This document shows, one piece after another, positions 55,197-63,450 of a DNA stretch of 64,000 nucleotides (its first letter is position 1; every line of letters begins with the position of its first letter). The DNA is taken from positions 4,402,001 through 4,466,000 of the forward strand of contig NZ_CP041692.1 of NCBI RefSeq assembly GCF_007362775.1, in the 5' to 3' direction. The notes below the pieces were generated by a model, which was given only the letters and a program-made list of their open reading frames with translations, did no database searches and was not told the DNA's origin. The DNA comes from Microlunatus elymi. Its GTDB lineage: Bacteria; Actinomycetota; Actinomycetes; Propionibacteriales; Propionibacteriaceae. The position numbers and the translations under genes were made by a program.

Positions 55197-55554
55197 CGAG
55201 CGCTCCGGTGATGTCCAGCAGCCGCAGTGTCATCACCGCGATCGCGGCACCGGCGATCGTCATCACCAGCCCGGAGTAGCGGCTGCGGTCGGAGACCGCC
55301 CACCAGATCGCGGCCGGCATCAGCACCAGCAGCCCGATCAGGTAGCCGATCGACGTCGCCGTCTCCGCCGGCCAGTGGCCGCGCGCCATGGTGATGAACG
55401 CGACCACCGACTGCACGATCACCGCGAGCTCGGTCAGGAACGACCAGTAGAACTGCAGGTTGCCCGGCGGCTTGCCGACGGCCATCGACACCAGGCCCCA
55501 GATCGTCGTCACCACAGCGATCCCGATCACCACCAGGCTCAACCCGACGATCAT
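55189..55554 (-). CDS. Four-helix membrane protein, unknown function
   Basis: A 121-residue protein with four hydrophobic helices (IVGLSLVVIGIAVVTTIWGLVSM first; YLIGLLVLMPAAIWWAVSD third). First gene of a two-gene operon with another small membrane protein. No family recognised; the pair may form a hetero-oligomer, but this is inference from the coupling alone. Confidence 0.78.
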   Translation of the reverse strand: MIVGLSLVVIGIAVVTTIWGLVSMAVGKPPGNLQFYWSFLTELAVIVQSVVAFITMARGHWPAETATSIGYLIGLLVLMPAAIWWAVSDRSRYSGLVMTIAGAAIAVMTLRLLDITGALGG

Positions 55555-55616
55555 GCCCTATCCCTCACGACGCAGCCCTTCACACCGACGCAGCGTAGTA
55601 GAGAACGACGCAGGCA

Positions 55617-56045
55617 TCAGCCGTCGGGATGGCGCACGGGGCGCAGGTCAAGCCGTTCGATTCCTTCGAAGTCGTCGGGATTGCAGGTGTACAGCGGTAG
55701 CCCTTCGGCGATGGCAGAGGCCGCGATCAGCGCGTCGTACGCCCGCGCGTTCGACTTCCGCCCGGAGCGTCGCAGCGAGGCTGCTACGGCAGCGAACTCG
55801 CGCGCAGCGCTACGGTCGAAGCTGATCGTGTCGAAGTCCGATTCCGCCTGTTGGAGGTGCGCTTGCCGCGCTTCGCGCTCCTCATCGGTGTCGGCGACGA
55901 GCGGTCCGACCGACAACTCCGCGACGGTCACCGCGCTGACTACACAATCGTCCGGCAGTTCCTGCGGTTCGCTCAACCGACCCAACAGAATGACAGTGGA
56001 GGTGTCGAGCATTCCGCGATCTGGGCGTAGGCCGGGTTCAGCCAT
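55617..56045 (-). CDS. PIN-domain toxin of a type II toxin-antitoxin pair
   Basis: About 142 residues. RGMLDTSTVILLGRL supplies the first PIN acid, SAVTVAELSVGPL the second, and KSNARAYDALIAASAIAEGLPLYTCNPDDFEGI the remaining Asp residues; the fold matches VapC/FitB-like ribonucleases. It lies directly downstream of a Phd-type antitoxin. The start at 56045 is chosen for its GGGAAGAG; a codon at 56063 is also possible. Confidence 0.9.
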   Translation of the reverse strand: MAEPGLRPDRGMLDTSTVILLGRLSEPQELPDDCVVSAVTVAELSVGPLVADTDEEREARQAHLQQAESDFDTISFDRSAAREFAAVAASLRRSGRKSNARAYDALIAASAIAEGLPLYTCNPDDFEGIERLDLRPVRHPDG

Positions 56046-56089
56046 CACCGGCACTCTTCCCATTCATTGACTCCGGTTGAAACGGTCGC

Positions 56090-56326
56090 TCACACACTTG
56101 AATCAATCACAGCATCGATGTCCCGCCGGAGCTTGATCGGATCGACCTGCGGCATGCCCCGTCGGCGCTCGATCAACTCGGCCGGACGCGGACTGCGTCG
56201 CCGAAGCGGGCGAATCTCAGCGACCTCGACGCCGTTGCGGGTGATCAGCAGGGTCTCGCCCCGCTCCACCCGATCCAGCACGTCGCCGCCGTGGTTTCGG
56301 AGCTCCCGGACCGTGACAGCTTCCAT
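56090..56326 (-). CDS. Phd/YefM-family antitoxin
   Basis: A 78-residue protein: EAVTVRELRNHGGDVLDRVERGETLLITRNGVEVAEIRPL is the Phd/YefM DNA-binding fold, and the C-terminal RRDIDAVIDSSV would be the toxin-neutralising tail. It precedes the PIN toxin by 44 bp and probably autoregulates through the 16-bp palindrome 9 bp upstream of its start. Confidence 0.92.
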   Translation of the reverse strand: MEAVTVRELRNHGGDVLDRVERGETLLITRNGVEVAEIRPLRRRSPRPAELIERRRGMPQVDPIKLRRDIDAVIDSSV

Positions 56327-56335
56327 GGGGACACC

Positions 56336-56351
56336 GTATCACCGGTGATAC
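56336..56351. promoter_or_regulatory. Antitoxin operator palindrome
   Basis: GTATCACCGGTGATAC, a perfect 16-bp palindrome, lies 9 bp upstream of the antitoxin ATG and 9 bp from the cbs stop. The position and symmetry suit binding by the Phd-like dimer. Confidence 0.75.
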
Positions 56352-56360
56352 AGCGGTGCG

Positions 56361-57737
56361 TCAGATGTCGGTGAGGAGGTCTTGCCGGGTGACGATGCCG
56401 GCGGGCCGGCCGCCCTCCAGGACCAGCAGAGCGTCGTTGTCGACGAGGGCTTCGACGGCGGCGTGCACCGGTTCGGAGCCGCCGAGCATCGGCAGCGCCG
56501 GTTCCATCACCGACTCCACCGCCGCGGCCGGTTGCACCGAGCGGTTGAACAGGGCGCCGAGCAGGCCGCGTTCGCTGACCGAGCCGACCACCTCGGCCGC
56601 CATCACCGGCGGCTCGGCCCGGACCACCGGCATCTGGGACACCCCGTACTCGCGGAGGATCTGTACCGCCTCGGCGACCGTCTCGTTCGGGTGGGTGTGC
56701 ACCAGGGTCGGCAGATTGCCCGACTTCTCCCGCAGCACGTCACCGACGGTGCGGACCGCCGCGTCCGGTCGCGGCGCGAACCCGTACCGGGCCAGCCAGA
56801 CGTCGGAGAAGATCTTGGTCAGGTAGCCGCGGCCGGAATCGGGCAGCAACACCACGATCACCGCATCCGGGTCGTCGAGCTCGGCGGCCAGCCGGACCGC
56901 GGCGGCGGCGGCCATCCCGGACGATCCGCCGACCAGCAGCGACTCCTCCCGGGCCAGCCGGCGGGTCATCGCGAACGAGTCTGCGTCGGAGATCTCGATC
57001 ACCCGATCGCAGATCTGCCGGTCGTAGTTGTCCGGCCAGAAGTCCTCGCCGACGCCCTCGACCAGGTACGGCCGGCCGCTGCCGCCGGAGTAGACCGAGC
57101 CGGCCGGATCGGCGCCAATGATCTGCACCCGGCCGTCGGACACCTCCTTGAGGTAGCGGCCGGTGCCGGAGATGGTGCCGCCGGTGCCGATGCCGGCGAC
57201 GAAGTGGGTGATCCGACCCTCGGTCTGCCGCCACAGCTCCGGGCCGGTGGTCTCGTAGTGGCTGGCCGGGTTGTTCGGATTGCTGTACTGGTCCGGCTTC
57301 CAGGCGCCCTCGGTCTCCCGCATCAGCCGATCCGAGACCGAGTAGTAGGAGTCGGGGTGTTCCGGGTCGACGGCGGTCGGGCAGACGACGACCTCGGCCC
57401 CGTACGCGCGAAGCACGTTCTGCTTGTCCTCGCTGACCTTGTCCGGGCAGACGAAGATGCAGCGGTAGCCGCGGGCCTGCGCCACCATCGCCAGCCCGAC
57501 CCCGGTGTTGCCGCTGGTCGGTTCGACGATCACTCCGCCGGGCTTGAGCTTCCCCTCGCGTTCGGCCGCGTCGATCATCTTCACCGCGATCCGGTCCTTC
57601 ACCGAGCCGCCGGGATTGAGGTATTCGACCTTGGCCAGCACCAACGGCCCCTCGGCGTCGCCGCGGTCGGTGACCCGGGACAGCTTGAGCAGCGGGGTGT
57701 TGCCGACCAGTTCGATCAGCGAGTTCACGTACTCCAC
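56361..57737 (-). CDS. cbs: Cystathionine beta-synthase
   Basis: PLP enzyme making cystathionine from homocysteine and serine (transsulfuration). The 458-residue protein starts EYVNSLIELVGNTPLLKLSRV; the PLP Lys is in YLNPGGSVKDRIAVKM, followed by EPTSGNTGVGLAM and GIGTGGTISGTGRYLKE. The C-terminal 120 residues form a Bateman module of two CBS domains (VHTHPNETVAEAVQILREYGVSQMPVV and ALLVLEGGRPAGIVTRQDLL). With metB in this window it gives both directions of cystathionine metabolism. Confidence 0.95.
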   Translation of the reverse strand: MEYVNSLIELVGNTPLLKLSRVTDRGDAEGPLVLAKVEYLNPGGSVKDRIAVKMIDAAEREGKLKPGGVIVEPTSGNTGVGLAMVAQARGYRCIFVCPDKVSEDKQNVLRAYGAEVVVCPTAVDPEHPDSYYSVSDRLMRETEGAWKPDQYSNPNNPASHYETTGPELWRQTEGRITHFVAGIGTGGTISGTGRYLKEVSDGRVQIIGADPAGSVYSGGSGRPYLVEGVGEDFWPDNYDRQICDRVIEISDADSFAMTRRLAREESLLVGGSSGMAAAAAVRLAAELDDPDAVIVVLLPDSGRGYLTKIFSDVWLARYGFAPRPDAAVRTVGDVLREKSGNLPTLVHTHPNETVAEAVQILREYGVSQMPVVRAEPPVMAAEVVGSVSERGLLGALFNRSVQPAAAVESVMEPALPMLGGSEPVHAAVEALVDNDALLVLEGGRPAGIVTRQDLLTDI

Positions 57738-57762
57738 GAGGCGACCCTAGCCGGAAACAGAG

Positions 57763-57792
57763 CGGGCCGAGACTCCGCTGAGTCTCGGCCCG
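57763..57792 (-). terminator. Intrinsic terminator for the BI-1 gene
   Basis: Perfect 12-bp arms CGGGCCGAGACT / AGTCTCGGCCCG with a 6-nt loop; on the minus strand it is followed by TCTGTTTCC. It lies 19 bp after the BI-1 stop and 26 bp before the cbs start, separating the two genes. Confidence 0.8.
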
Positions 57793-57810
57793 TTCGTGGT
57801 CAGTTGATGA

Positions 57811-58668
57811 TCATCGGCGCAGGTAGGACAGGATCCGCAGGATCTCGACGTAGAGCCAGACCATGGTGACGGTCAGGCCGAACGCGCCGCGCCAGGACTC
57901 GCTGGCGGGGGCTCCCTGGGCGACGCCCTGCTCGATGTAGTCGAAGTCGAGCACCAGGTTGAGCACCGCGAGGGTGACACCGATCGCGGAGAACAGCAGC
58001 CCGAGCATGCTGAAGCCGCCGACGCCGCGCAGTCCGAGATTCATCCCGAACAGCGCAAAGACGAGGTTGATCAGCATCGCGACCGCGAAGCCGATGGTGG
58101 CCAGGATGACCACCTTGCGGAACTTCGGAGTGACCCGGATGTTGAAGATCTTGTACGCGGCCAAGGTCACGCCGGCGGCGGCGAAGGTGCCGATCACGGC
58201 CTGCATCACGATGCCCGGGTAGAGCCGCTCGAACATCAGGCTGAGCATGCCGATGAAGATGCCCTCGATCGCCGCGTAGACGAGCACGAAGGCCGGGTTG
58301 ACCTTGCGCCGGGCGGTGACGGCGAACACGGTGATGAAACCGACGATCGCCGAGATGATCATGGCCGGCCAGACCATGACCGGCGGCACCACGCCCGAGC
58401 TGACGCCCCACCAGCTGGCGACCGCACCGGCCACCAGCACGGCCAGCGTCATCATCGTCTTGCTGACCACGTCGTCGAACGTCATCCGACCCTCGGCCGG
58501 CTCGACCGGCTGACCGTCGTTGCCGTACGGCGGCTGGCCGTAACCCTGCTGCGGGTAGGGCTGCTGGCCGAAGCCCTGCTCGGGCGCGTACGACGGCTGG
58601 CCGTACTGAGGAGCAGCGGGGGTGAACGCGTCCTTCCGCGAAAGAACGGGGTTCGAACTACGCAACAT
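57811..58668 (-). CDS. Bax inhibitor-1/YccA-family membrane protein
   Basis: A 285-residue protein with a Gln/Pro/Tyr-rich N-terminal tail of about 60 residues (PYPQQGYGQPPYG) and seven hydrophobic helices. VLVYAAIEGIFIGMLSLMFERLYPGIVMQAVIGTFA and the C-terminal GLTVTMVWLYVEILRILSYL are typical of bacterial BI-1 proteins of the Bax1-I type, reported as pH-sensitive calcium leak channels in relatives. Monocistronic. Confidence 0.92.
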   Translation of the reverse strand: MLRSSNPVLSRKDAFTPAAPQYGQPSYAPEQGFGQQPYPQQGYGQPPYGNDGQPVEPAEGRMTFDDVVSKTMMTLAVLVAGAVASWWGVSSGVVPPVMVWPAMIISAIVGFITVFAVTARRKVNPAFVLVYAAIEGIFIGMLSLMFERLYPGIVMQAVIGTFAAAGVTLAAYKIFNIRVTPKFRKVVILATIGFAVAMLINLVFALFGMNLGLRGVGGFSMLGLLFSAIGVTLAVLNLVLDFDYIEQGVAQGAPASESWRGAFGLTVTMVWLYVEILRILSYLRR

Positions 58669-58752
58669 GGAGTGTCCTCACTGTTCATCGGCCGACGCCT
58701 CGGTCGGCTGCGGTCAGTCTACGTGGCGAGGCTGACGGCCGACCGAGGGTTG

Positions 58753-59508
58753 CTATGGGTTGCCTGTGAGTTCCGGTACGGGGCCGCCGAGCGGCTGCCA
58801 GAACGCCTCGACAGGGTCGGCGGTCACGGTCAGCTCGCCTTGTGTCGGGTGGGCAAAGGTCAACCGCCACGAGTGCAGATGGGTCCGCGGACCGGTCGGC
58901 TTGCAGAACAACGGGTCGCCCTCGATCGGGTGGCCGATCCAGGCCAACTGGACCCGCAGTTGGTGGCGTCGTCCGGTGTGCGGCCGCAGCGCCAGCGCGG
59001 CGTGATCCTCGGTCTCGGCGACTGTCCGGAAGTCGGTGCTGGCCGGATAGCTGCGGACGTGATCGAAGACGCGGCCCGCCGGGACCGTCCAGTGGCCGGG
59101 TTCGATCTCGGTGATGTCGTCGCGGTTGGCCGCCACCCGGACCCGGGACTTGCGGCCGACGCTGAGCGGGAGATCGATCCGACCGTGGTCACCGAGCCCC
59201 GGCTCGCGGACGACGGCCAGATATTCCTTGATCACCGTACGGTCGGCGAACTGGCGGGTCAGCATCGCGTGGGTCTGCTGGTCACGGGCCAGCAGCACCA
59301 GCCCGCTGGTCACCTTGTCGATCCGGTGGGCCGGCATCACGAACTCGCCGGCATCCCGCGCCTGCTGCATCAGATCGGTGTCGTGCCGCTCCCCCACCAA
59401 CCCGATCCCGCCCGGCTTGTCGATCACCAGCACAAGATCATCTTCGTACAGCACGTGCTGATCGCGAACCTGCTGCCAGGTTGATGCCACCCCCTCTGCC
59501 GACATCAT
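58753..59508 (-). CDS. RluA-family RNA pseudouridine synthase
   Basis: About 251 residues. VLYEDDLVLVIDKPGGI, the catalytic HRIDKVTSGLVLLARD (Asp in HRIDxxTSG), and ALRPHTGRRHQLRVQLAWIGHPIEGD with RTHLHSWRLTFAHP are the canonical motifs. No N-terminal S4 domain, so it belongs to the short RluA-like group that modifies rRNA or tRNA. A GGAGGAGG site lies almost against the first ATG at 59508, so the downstream ATG at 59505 is equally likely. Open sequence upstream to 60252 is non-coding. Confidence 0.92.
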   Translation of the reverse strand: MMSAEGVASTWQQVRDQHVLYEDDLVLVIDKPGGIGLVGERHDTDLMQQARDAGEFVMPAHRIDKVTSGLVLLARDQQTHAMLTRQFADRTVIKEYLAVVREPGLGDHGRIDLPLSVGRKSRVRVAANRDDITEIEPGHWTVPAGRVFDHVRSYPASTDFRTVAETEDHAALALRPHTGRRHQLRVQLAWIGHPIEGDPLFCKPTGPRTHLHSWRLTFAHPTQGELTVTADPVEAFWQPLGGPVPELTGNP

Positions 59509-59903
59509 CCTCCTCCGTCCGTGGTCACCGCAGAGTAGCCCTACGGCCCGCGAGGAGGGCCGCGGTTGCGTTACCGGTCCTTCGAGAAGCTCAGGACCTA
59601 CGACAAACCCAGGGCCCTTCGGCAAGCTCAGGGACCTGAAAAGCGGCGCGGGGTGCTCGGGAGCTTCGATACAAACGCCAGGGACCGACCAGCAAGTTGA
59701 TCTTGAAAACCCGGACACCTCAACGCAACCTACGCACGCCCGTCGAGCGCCCCAGCGCGAGACCGGTGCCGCGCGCAGCGGAGGCGCCGCGGCGACCCGA
59801 CCGTGAACGCAACCACGCCCGGGGGTCCGGGGGTCGTCCCCCGGAACGGAAGCCGCCAGCGTAAATCGCGGCAGCAGGCACCCAACCCGACCGCGCAGAC
59901 TAG
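59509..59903. repeat. Intergenic region with CCTTCG...CTCAGG palindromic repeats
   Basis: A 395-bp gap with no gene. Two related hairpins, GGTCCTTCGAGAAGCTCAGGACC at 59576-59598 and a variant at 59611-59636, belong to the widespread CCTTCGACAAGCTCAGG type found between genes in many high-GC genomes. A further hairpin TCCGGGGG/CCCCCGGA at 59826-59845, about 60 bp beyond the AICAR transformylase stop, may terminate that gene. Confidence 0.75.
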
Positions 59904-61037
59904 CTAGTGATGGAAATAGCGCCGAGGGGTCTTGACGAAGCTGATGCCGAGGTCGCGGCAGCGGTCGAAGACGGCGTCGTCGCGGACCGAACCGGTCGGC
60001 GCGGCGATGGTGGAGACGCCGTACTTGTGGGCCTCCTCGACGTTGTCGGAGAAGGGCAGGAAGCCGTCGGAGGTGAAGCTGATGCCGGTGGTGTCGGCCA
60101 GGATCTGCTGCCGTTCGTCGTCGGTCAACGCGTCCTTGATCAACTCGCCGGCACCGGCGGCATCGCCCAGAGCCAAGGCGTACAAGAGATTCAGCCGGTC
60201 CTGGCCCTTCTGCGCGGCGGCGACCTCGCGGATCCGCGGGTGCTGGATCCACAGCCAGGTGGCGAGCTTCTCGCCGGCCAGCGCGGTGCAGGCGATCCGG
60301 GACTGCTGGCCGGCGCCGATCGCGATCACCTGTCCGTCGCGGGAGTAGGCCACCGAGTTGGACTGGGTGTATTTCAGCGCGATCAGTCCCAAGATCAAAT
60401 CCCGCTTGCCGGCGTCGTCGACCGAACCGACGATCACCTCACCGAGTTCGGACTCGATGGTTAGCGGGGTGATGTCGGCGTCCTGGATCAGCCGGACGCC
60501 GAAGATCTCCCGGGTCTCGGTGGCCGGCGGCTGATAGGCAGGATCGGCCTGCAGCACCAGGTAGGAGCCCTTACGCTTGCTGGACAGGATCTCCCGCGCC
60601 TCCGGCGTGTAGCCGGCGGCGATGATCCCGTCGGAGACCACCTTCTTGATCAACTGCGCGGCCGACTCGTCCACCACGCCGCTGATCGCGATGAAGTCAC
60701 CGTACGAGGCCCGCGGGTCGGAGCTGCGCGACCGCAGGTAGGCCGACGCGACCGGCGACAGTTGATCTTGGTCCACCCGGAGCACGTCCAGCAGGAACGG
60801 CGGCACGTCGCCGTCGACCGCGACACCGGCCGGCGAGACGTGCTTGAACGAGGTCGCCGCGACCTGGCCGGTCGCGGCCGCTGCCTCGGCCACCAACTGC
60901 CAGGAGTTCAGCGCGTCCAGCAGGTTGATGAATCCGGGCGCGCCGGACAACACCTCGAAGGGCAGCCGATCGCCGACCGGTTCGATCCGGGCGTGCGGCT
61001 GATTGGGGTTCATGCCATAGCGAAGGTCCACGGACAC
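59904..61037 (-). CDS. Stand-alone AICAR transformylase (PurH C-terminal domain type)
   Basis: A 377-residue protein corresponding only to the AICAR formyltransferase part of PurH. Seen: LRYGMNPNQPHA, ATSFKHVSPAGVAV with the Lys-His pair, SPVASAYLRSRSSDPRASYGDFIAI, VAYSRDGQVIAIGAGQQSRI and SDGFLPFSDNVEEAHKYG. The N-terminal IMP cyclohydrolase (MGS-fold) domain of bifunctional PurH (about 520 residues) is absent, and the protein starts at the family N-terminus, so this is the known monofunctional variant rather than a truncation. GTG start at 61037 without obvious ribosome-binding site. Confidence 0.9.
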   Translation of the reverse strand: MSVDLRYGMNPNQPHARIEPVGDRLPFEVLSGAPGFINLLDALNSWQLVAEAAAATGQVAATSFKHVSPAGVAVDGDVPPFLLDVLRVDQDQLSPVASAYLRSRSSDPRASYGDFIAISGVVDESAAQLIKKVVSDGIIAAGYTPEAREILSSKRKGSYLVLQADPAYQPPATETREIFGVRLIQDADITPLTIESELGEVIVGSVDDAGKRDLILGLIALKYTQSNSVAYSRDGQVIAIGAGQQSRIACTALAGEKLATWLWIQHPRIREVAAAQKGQDRLNLLYALALGDAAGAGELIKDALTDDERQQILADTTGISFTSDGFLPFSDNVEEAHKYGVSTIAAPTGSVRDDAVFDRCRDLGISFVKTPRRYFHH

Positions 61038-61140
61038 AGTCTGTCAGGCCCGTCGGCCGTTCTGTCACCGACTGGGACGCGAGCGCCGACCCGGCCCGCA
61101 TGTGATTCACTATTATTCCGGTAGGAAATGGAGGCATCTG

Positions 61141-61698
61141 GTGCAGGACGACCATGCTGTGCGGAACAACAGGGCGCGCGACAACGACACCGAACGAGAC
61201 CTGGCCGACGCGGTCGCCCGGCTACGACGCGCGATGCGACGCGCCGCCCGGTCCGCCGACCCCGGCAACAAACTCTCGGTGGCTCAGTTGGAGCTGCTGT
61301 CGGCGGTGGCGGAGAACCCGGGCGCGCGGCCGGGACGGATTGCCCGGTATCTGCATCTGGCGCCCAATTCGGTGACCACGCTGGTGAACGGACTGCAGGC
61401 CGCCGGTCTGGTGACCCGCAGCAGCAACCCCGATGACCGGCGTACGGTGCAACTGTCGCTGACCGCCGACGGCGAGACCGCCGTACGCCGCTGGCACGCC
61501 ACCAACTCCCGGATCCTGCGGACCTCGTTCGAGGAGCTGCACCCTGGCTGGCAGCAACTCATCTCGGCGGCGCTGCCGGCGCTGCGGGAGTTGATCGGCA
61601 GCATCGACCAGCTGGTCGAGCCGGGTCAGCAGAACTCTCGCGACGCCGAACTGCGGGTGCCCCCGATGGGATTCGAACCCATACTGCGGCGGGTTTAA
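61141..61698 (+). CDS. MarR-family regulator with 3' end antisense to a tRNA
   Basis: About 185 residues: SVAQLELLSAVAENPGARPGRIARYLHLAPNSVTTLVNGLQAAGLVTRSSNPDDRRTVQLSLT is the MarR winged helix with DDRR wing. The GTG at 61141 has GGAGG 8 bp upstream. The last 14 codons (VPPMGFEPI and on) are antisense to the tRNA gene, and the TAA stop coincides with the tRNA anticodon loop, so the C-terminal tail was probably acquired by loss of an earlier stop. Divergent from the AICAR transformylase gene. Confidence 0.9.
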   Translation: MQDDHAVRNNRARDNDTERDLADAVARLRRAMRRAARSADPGNKLSVAQLELLSAVAENPGARPGRIARYLHLAPNSVTTLVNGLQAAGLVTRSSNPDDRRTVQLSLTADGETAVRRWHATNSRILRTSFEELHPGWQQLISAALPALRELIGSIDQLVEPGQQNSRDAELRVPPMGFEPILRRV

Positions 61699-61731
61699 GC
61701 CGCCTGCCTCTGCCGGTTGGGCTACGGGAGC
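61658..61731 (-). tRNA. tRNA with UAA anticodon, class I fold (nominally tRNA-Leu)
   Basis: A 74-nt cloverleaf: acceptor GCTCCCG/CGGGGGC, T8 A9, 3-bp D stem GCC/GGC, anticodon stem GGCGG/CCGCC with loop CTTAAAC (anticodon TAA), variable loop GCAGT of only 5 nt, T arm ATGGG-TTCGAAT-CCCAT, discriminator A. CCA is not encoded. All stems pair fully except one G-U (T3-G70). The anticodon reads Leu UUA, but bacterial tRNA-Leu normally has a long variable arm, so charging identity is uncertain. Confidence 0.88.
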
Positions 61732-61774
61732 GCTGCCGGTGATCGTAGCGTCCGGCGGCACCCATCCGTGATGC

Positions 61775-63427
61775 TCAGGATGGAGCGTTCGTACCGGAGG
61801 GACTCGGCGAGACCGCCCGGCCCGATGCGTTTGGGGCCGCCTCGTCGCCGCCCAGCCGGCCTCGAGTCTGCGCAGGCAGGTCGGCCAGGTCACCGGTCGG
61901 AATGCGGTTGTCGATGATCACCGAGCCGTCGGGCAGGCAGTGCACCGGTTGCACGCCGGTGATCAACCCGGTTTCAAGATCACGGAAGAAGAAGTAACCG
62001 TCGGCCGAGGTCCGCGGCGTACTGAACGGGGTGCTGAAGGAGGTGATCGTCGGCGGCGCGACCCCGCCCGCGGTGCCCAGTTGCATGGCCACCGTCCAGG
62101 AACCGTCCTCGTGCGTGTTCACGTACGGGCCTTCCTGGATGTGCATGTGGCCCCAGGCGACCAGCTTCGTCGGCGGGTTCTTCGCGTCGGCGACCACCCG
62201 ACCGGCCGCCGGTTGATGGACCATGATCACGTCCACGTTCCGTCCGGCAGCGGTGTCGATCATGCGTTTGCCCAACTGCTCTTCGGTTTCCGACCGTTCC
62301 TGCACCCGGTCGGTGCTGAACGGCGGGTTGTACTCGGGATCGTCATCGCCCAGGAAGCGGACGTCGTCGACCTTGGTCACCTTGCCGTCGAGGACGGTCG
62401 CGCCGGCCGCCTTCATCTGCCGCTCGGTGATCGGCGAGTCATGGTTCCCGCCGACGTCGATGAACGGCCGGTCGCCGGCGATAGCCCGCTCCGACACCAC
62501 ACAGGTCCGTTCGGTGGCGGTCCCGTTCATGGTGTCGTCGCCGCTGCTGAACACCATCGCCGGATCGCTCAGGCTGACCAGCACCTTCCAGAATCGGGTC
62601 ATCGCCAGGCTGCAGTGCAGGTCGCTGATGCCGAAGATCATCTGCTCGCCGGGTGCGGGCGACGGGATCTTGCTGGTCTGGTTGACCAGGTTCTCCTTCG
62701 TCTTGTCCACGTACGCGTCAATCTGGGCGTTCTGCCGGGCCGCCATCTTCCGTACGCCCTTGACGCCGCGGTCGAGCACGTCGGCCAACAACTGCGAGTC
62801 CACCGTCATCCCGTCGAAGCGGGTGTCGTCGGCGATCGTCACCGGATAGCGCGCGGTGGGCGCGGTCGCCGGCGGGGCGACGGTGACCGTGGCGGTGATG
62901 ATCATCACCACGAAGTAGCTGACCACCGCGTACCGGGTCCGACTCATCCGGACCAGCCGCGCGGACAGGAAATGTCGCCGCTGGGTCCAGCCGATCATGA
63001 TCAACACCAGCACGATCTCGGCCACCACCGCGTGACTGATCGCACTGGTCACCAGCTGGTCGCGGATGCCGGTGATCGCCTCGGCCGGATCGTTGTACAG
63101 GTTGAGGTAGGACTGCAGGGTCTGGGTCGACAGCAGCGATCCACCGGTCGCCGGCTCGACCACCCCGTGGATGGTCAGCGTCAGGCCGACCGGGCCGTAG
63201 GACAGCGGCAGGTAGGCGTTGCCCAGCGGTCCGAGATCGATCCGGGTCTCGCCGGTGTAGTCGACGGCGATGGTGGCCCGGTTGGCCCCGAGATAGTCGG
63301 TGATCTCGGCGTGTCCGAGGCCCCAGATCGCTGCCAGCGGGGCCGCCAGCAGCCCGCAGACCAGTACGGTCAGTACGCCCCGTACCAGCAGTCTGATCAG
63401 CTGACTGCGATCGATCCCCGCAAACAT
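61775..63427 (-). CDS. Membrane-anchored calcineurin-like metallophosphoesterase
   Basis: About 550 residues. Two N-terminal helices, one near residues 10-35 (LLVRGVLTVLVCGLLAAPLAAI) and further ones near 130-190 (VLVLIMIGWTQRR, VVSYFVVMIITATVTVAP), enclose an extracytoplasmic beta segment. A C-terminal phosphoesterase domain follows, with GISDLHCSLAMTRF, FSSGDDTMNG, DVGGNHDSP, VIMVHQPAAGR and AWGHMHIQEG. It ends in a low-complexity Ser/Pro tail. The start at 63427 is uncertain, as the frame is open to 63874 through the neighbouring deformylase. Confidence 0.85.
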   Translation of the reverse strand: MFAGIDRSQLIRLLVRGVLTVLVCGLLAAPLAAIWGLGHAEITDYLGANRATIAVDYTGETRIDLGPLGNAYLPLSYGPVGLTLTIHGVVEPATGGSLLSTQTLQSYLNLYNDPAEAITGIRDQLVTSAISHAVVAEIVLVLIMIGWTQRRHFLSARLVRMSRTRYAVVSYFVVMIITATVTVAPPATAPTARYPVTIADDTRFDGMTVDSQLLADVLDRGVKGVRKMAARQNAQIDAYVDKTKENLVNQTSKIPSPAPGEQMIFGISDLHCSLAMTRFWKVLVSLSDPAMVFSSGDDTMNGTATERTCVVSERAIAGDRPFIDVGGNHDSPITERQMKAAGATVLDGKVTKVDDVRFLGDDDPEYNPPFSTDRVQERSETEEQLGKRMIDTAAGRNVDVIMVHQPAAGRVVADAKNPPTKLVAWGHMHIQEGPYVNTHEDGSWTVAMQLGTAGGVAPPTITSFSTPFSTPRTSADGYFFFRDLETGLITGVQPVHCLPDGSVIIDNRIPTGDLADLPAQTRGRLGGDEAAPNASGRAVSPSPSGTNAPS

Positions 63428-63450
63428 CCAGCCCAGAGTAGGTGGGATCG

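Noticed and set aside
59509-60252. N-terminal extension of the RluA-type pseudouridine synthase to 499 codons
   Set aside because: The added part covers intergenic repeats and overlaps the AICAR transformylase gene in another frame; the family start and ribosome-binding site lie at about 59505-59508.
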